Source: CAHJXF01 sp038225855 (lineage in GTDB: Bacteria > Pseudomonadota > Gammaproteobacteria > Burkholderiales > Burkholderiaceae_D). From it: DNA of 64,000 nucleotides. The position numbers were made by a program, and so were the translations under genes. Below are positions 61,540 through 64,000 of this stretch, one piece after another; within the stretch, counting starts at the first letter, position 1; each line of letters opens with the position of its first letter. The DNA is taken from assembly GCA_038225855.1 (NCBI GenBank), contig JBBRQU010000014.1:24930-88929 (forward strand), written 5' to 3'. The notes under the pieces were generated by a model that saw only the letters and a list, made by a program, of their open reading frames with translations, did not search any database and was not told the origin of the DNA.

Positions 61540-62439
61540 GTGCCTGAACTTCCGGAAGTCGAAGTCACGCGACGCGGCATTACACCCGGAATCATCGGAA
61601 GGCGCATCGCCGCGGTGGCCATTCGTCACACGGGGCTGCGCAGCGCGGTGCCCGCAACGCTTGCCGAGTCGCTCACGGGCCTGCAAATCGAGACTGTAGC
61701 TCGCAGAGGAAAGTTCATTCTCATTGGCTGCATTGCGCCCCACGCGAACGACATCGATCCGCGGGTCACTGCGCCGATCGCAGCGCCGGTCACCGCACGC
61801 GGTGGCACGCTGCTCGTTCATCTCGGCATGACCGGCACCTTGCGCGTGATGGCCGCCGACACGCCGCTGCGCGCGCACGACCACATCGATCTGATACTCG
61901 GAGATCGCGTCCTCAGATTCAACGATCCCCGTCGCTTCGGTCTCGTGCTGTGGCACGGCGACGATGAGGGCCCGGTGCTGGCCAGCAAACATTTTCGCAA
62001 GCTCGGCGTCGAGCCGCTGGCGGAAGACTTCGACACCGCGCGCGGCGGACAGCTTCTCTATCGCTCTTCGCGTGGCCGCGCCGTGTCGATCAAGCAATTC
62101 CTGCTCGCGGGTGGAGCCGTGGTCGGCGTGGGCAACATCTATGCGTCCGAAAGCCTGTTTCGCGCGGGCATCCATCCGCGCACCGCTGCCGGCCGCATCT
62201 CGCTCGCGCGCCATGTACGGCTGGCCCACGAGATTCGAGAGACGCTCGCGGCCGCGATCGCGAAAGGCGGCAGCACGCTACGCGATTTCGTCGGTGCCGA
62301 TGGGGCAGCCGGATACTTCCAGCAGGACTACTTCGTCTACGACCGCGCGGGGCGGCCGTGTCGCGTGTGCTCGACGCCGATCCGCATGATTCGCCAGGGT
62401 CAGCGATCGAGCTTCTACTGCCCTCGATGCCAACGTTAG
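61540..62439 (+). CDS. mutM: Formamidopyrimidine-DNA glycosylase (MutM)
   Basis: A 299-residue enzyme that removes 8-oxoguanine and formamidopyrimidines. The catalytic Pro2-Glu3 is in the start PELPEVEVTRRGI. The beta-strand Lys lies in RRGKFILIG, the H2TH part in KQFLLAGGAVVGVGNIYASE, and the zinc finger has CRVC and CPRC. The start is GTG at 61540, set by Pro2. Between strand GKFIL and HLGMTGTLRVM there is an insertion of about 28 residues (HANDIDPRVTAPIAAPVTAR core) that makes the protein longer than the usual 270. It is divergent from the TPR gene, and the 218-nt gap holds the 12-bp array. Confidence 0.95.
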   Translation: MPELPEVEVTRRGITPGIIGRRIAAVAIRHTGLRSAVPATLAESLTGLQIETVARRGKFILIGCIAPHANDIDPRVTAPIAAPVTARGGTLLVHLGMTGTLRVMAADTPLRAHDHIDLILGDRVLRFNDPRRFGLVLWHGDDEGPVLASKHFRKLGVEPLAEDFDTARGGQLLYRSSRGRAVSIKQFLLAGGAVVGVGNIYASESLFRAGIHPRTAAGRISLARHVRLAHEIRETLAAAIAKGGSTLRDFVGADGAAGYFQQDYFVYDRAGRPCRVCSTPIRMIRQGQRSSFYCPRCQR

Positions 62440-62643
62440 CGGCGACGACTATGGTTCGCCGAGCTTGCGACTGGGACTGCGACTGCGGCTGATCGGTCGC
62501 CATGCGCCGACCGACGGCGCGAGACTGCGCGGTGCTGTGTTTACCGTACGACACGCGCGTTGCTTCCTGCTTTTCGCGCTATGGAGCGGCGATGCGAAGC
62601 CTTATGCTTTCGGCGCCGTGACCCGCCGCCCGCATCTCGCTTC

Positions 62644-64000
62644 ATGAACAGCCTCGTAGAAAAATTTCAGGAATACAGCACCTGGCGCTTCTCGTTGACG
62701 CGCGCCATCGAGGGCTATCGGCAATGGCTGCGCACCGTGCAGTTGATCGATCGCGAGGTCGAAACGCGTATCACGCGCCTGCTCGGCAAGCTCGCCGAAG
62801 ACCGCTTGACGATTGCCTTCATCGCCGAGTTCTCGCGCGGTAAATCCGAACTCATCAACGCGATCTTCTTCGCGGACTACGGCAAGCGCATCCTGCCTTC
62901 ATCGGCCGGACGCACCACCATGTGTCCGACCGAACTGCTGTACGACGAGACGCTGCCGCCGTCGATCCGCCTGTTGCCCATCGAGACGCGCGCGCATCAC
63001 GCGACGACCGCCGACTACAAGGCGTTGCACGACGAGTGGAGCGTCCATCCGCTCGACACGCGCTCGGGCGACGGCATGCTCGAGGCGTTCAAGCAGGTCG
63101 CGATGACGCGGCGCGTGCCGGTCGAAGAGGCTCAGAGCTACGGCCTGCACGACGCCGACGATCCCGAGCATCAATCCTTGGTCGACGAGAACGGTACCGT
63201 CGAGATTTCGATGTGGCGCCATGCGGTCATCAACTTCCCGCATCCGCTGCTCGCGCAAGGGCTGGTGATCCTCGACACGCCGGGTCTGAACGCGATCGGG
63301 ACCGAACCCGAACTCACGCTCAACCTGATCCCGAACGCGCACGCGGTGCTGTTCATCCTCGCGGCCGATACCGGCGTGACGCGCACCGACCTCGAGGTCT
63401 GGCGCCAGCACATCGGTGGCCGAGCCGGCCAGGGCCTGGGGCAGGGCCGCATGGTCGTCCTCAACAAGATCGACAGCTTGTGGGACGACCTGACGTCCGA
63501 GCACGACATCGACGCGATGATCGAACGTCAGGTCCACAGTTGCGCGAAGACGCTCGAGATCGACGCGTCGCACGTCTTTCCGGTGTCCGCGCAAAAAGGC
63601 CTGAGCGCAAAGGTCCACAGCGACGACGCGCTGCTCGCCAGGAGCCGCCTGCCGGCGCTCGAGCGCGCGATGTCGGTCGATCTCATTCCGCGCAAGCAGG
63701 AAATCTTTCGCGACATCGTCGCGCGCGAGATGGCCGAGCTGATCGATGCAACCCGCGGCGTTCTGCAGGCGCGCATCAACGGTCTCTCGCGACAGGCTTC
63801 GGACCTGCGCGCGCTGCGCGGTAAGAACGCCGGCGTCGTCACGCACATGGTTACGCGCGTGAAGAGCGAGAAGACGGCTTTCGATCGCAGCCTGATCGCG
63901 TTCCAGGCGCTGCGCTCGGTGTTCGCCCGGGCTTCGGCCGAACTGTTTGCCGAACTCGGCGTTCATCCGCTGCGCGAAGAGATTCGCACCACGCGCGAGC
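62644..64000 (+). CDS. Dynamin-like GTPase, 3' end outside the window
   Basis: An open frame from the ATG at 62644 to the window end (452 codons). An N-terminal helical stretch (about residues 1-55) is followed by a GTPase domain. The P-loop is variant (IAEFSRGKSELINAIFF, reading E-F-S-R-G-K-S), switch I contains SSAGRTTMCPTELL, G3 is LVILDTPGLNAIGT and G4 is VVLNKIDSLWDDL. From about residue 330 a helical stalk begins (AREMAELIDATRGVLQARIN). Bacterial dynamin-like proteins remodel membranes. The family near mutM is seen in betaproteobacteria, often as a long hypothetical protein. The preceding 204 nt hold a 6-bp tandem run (GCGACT/GGGACT) and no supported gene. Confidence 0.88.
   Translation, partial: MNSLVEKFQEYSTWRFSLTRAIEGYRQWLRTVQLIDREVETRITRLLGKLAEDRLTIAFIAEFSRGKSELINAIFFADYGKRILPSSAGRTTMCPTELLYDETLPPSIRLLPIETRAHHATTADYKALHDEWSVHPLDTRSGDGMLEAFKQVAMTRRVPVEEAQSYGLHDADDPEHQSLVDENGTVEISMWRHAVINFPHPLLAQGLVILDTPGLNAIGTEPELTLNLIPNAHAVLFILAADTGVTRTDLEVWRQHIGGRAGQGLGQGRMVVLNKIDSLWDDLTSEHDIDAMIERQVHSCAKTLEIDASHVFPVSAQKGLSAKVHSDDALLARSRLPALERAMSVDLIPRKQEIFRDIVAREMAELIDATRGVLQARINGLSRQASDLRALRGKNAGVVTHMVTRVKSEKTAFDRSLIAFQALRSVFARASAELFAELGVHPLREEIRTTRE

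Noticed and set aside
62465..62647. 60-codon open frame between mutM and the dynamin-like gene
   Set aside because: No ribosome binding site, odd Arg/Leu-rich composition, overlap with the next start, and a 6-bp tandem run in its first codons make a real gene unlikely.

Overview
The window is GC-rich DNA with dense coding. Gene content and order point to a betaproteobacterium of the Burkholderiales type. Supporting signs are the blocks lolB-ispE-tRNA(Gln)-prs-rplY-pth, LysM-dprA-smg-topB divergent from def-fmt, rsmB-DUF4390-ntrY-ntrX-trkA-trkH, a DUF3567 gene beside a methionine synthase split into two genes, two DUF1840 genes, and a 3-hydroxybutyrate oligomer hydrolase, which implies polyhydroxybutyrate metabolism. 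No phage, integrase, transposase or CRISPR array was seen. No stretch without a gene exceeds about 260 bases.

Layout. 1-2.2 kb: the 5' end of a SET-domain gene and a membrane/spermidine-synthase fusion. 2.4-4.6 kb: an alkylation-repair pair, an Ada-AlkA fusion translationally coupled to ogt. 4.7-8.4 kb: small basic protein, CDF cation transporter, BON protein, LysR regulator and aldo/keto reductase. 8.5-15.7 kb, minus strand: branched-chain amino acid ABC transporter (livK-G-F-H-M) followed by the 3HB-oligomer hydrolase. 15.9-22.2 kb: fasciclin protein, then topB, smg, dprA and a LysM protein. 22.4-33.6 kb, plus strand: def-fmt, LysE, rsmB, DUF4390, NtrY/NtrX two-component system, and TrkA/TrkH potassium uptake. 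33.7-38 kb: DUF3567 and metH in two pieces. 38.1-43 kb: transglutaminase-like protein, YcaQ-like winged-helix protein, DUF1840 paralogues, two lipoproteins and a DUF2177 protein. 43-49.2 kb: a complete RND efflux operon. 49.2-53.1 kb: a pqi (MCE lipid transport) operon with pqiA as two genes. 53.1-55 kb: comM and ubiK. 55.2-61.3 kb: pth, rplY, prs, tRNA-Gln, ispE, lolB and a TPR protein, all on the minus strand. 61.5-64 kb: mutM and a dynamin-like GTPase cut by the window edge.

Most of this is ordinary core genome. Four things are not ordinary annotation. (1) Short tandem arrays recur with a 12-bp period and locus-specific units. They lie in coding and non-coding DNA, three of them inside ntrY alone, and one unit family is shared by fmt, ntrY and the trkA leader. 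(2) A 58-bp block, ungapped and matching at 48 of 58 positions, contains a sigma70-like promoter. It lies upstream of livK and again in the 3' end of livM, upstream of the oligomer hydrolase, so both ends of the liv locus carry the same promoter. (3) An intrinsic-terminator-like hairpin sits between the two methionine synthase genes and ends 7 nt before the second start codon. (4) The NtrX-like regulator has receiver and Fis-type HTH parts but no AAA+ domain. I did not find a clearly new multi-gene system.
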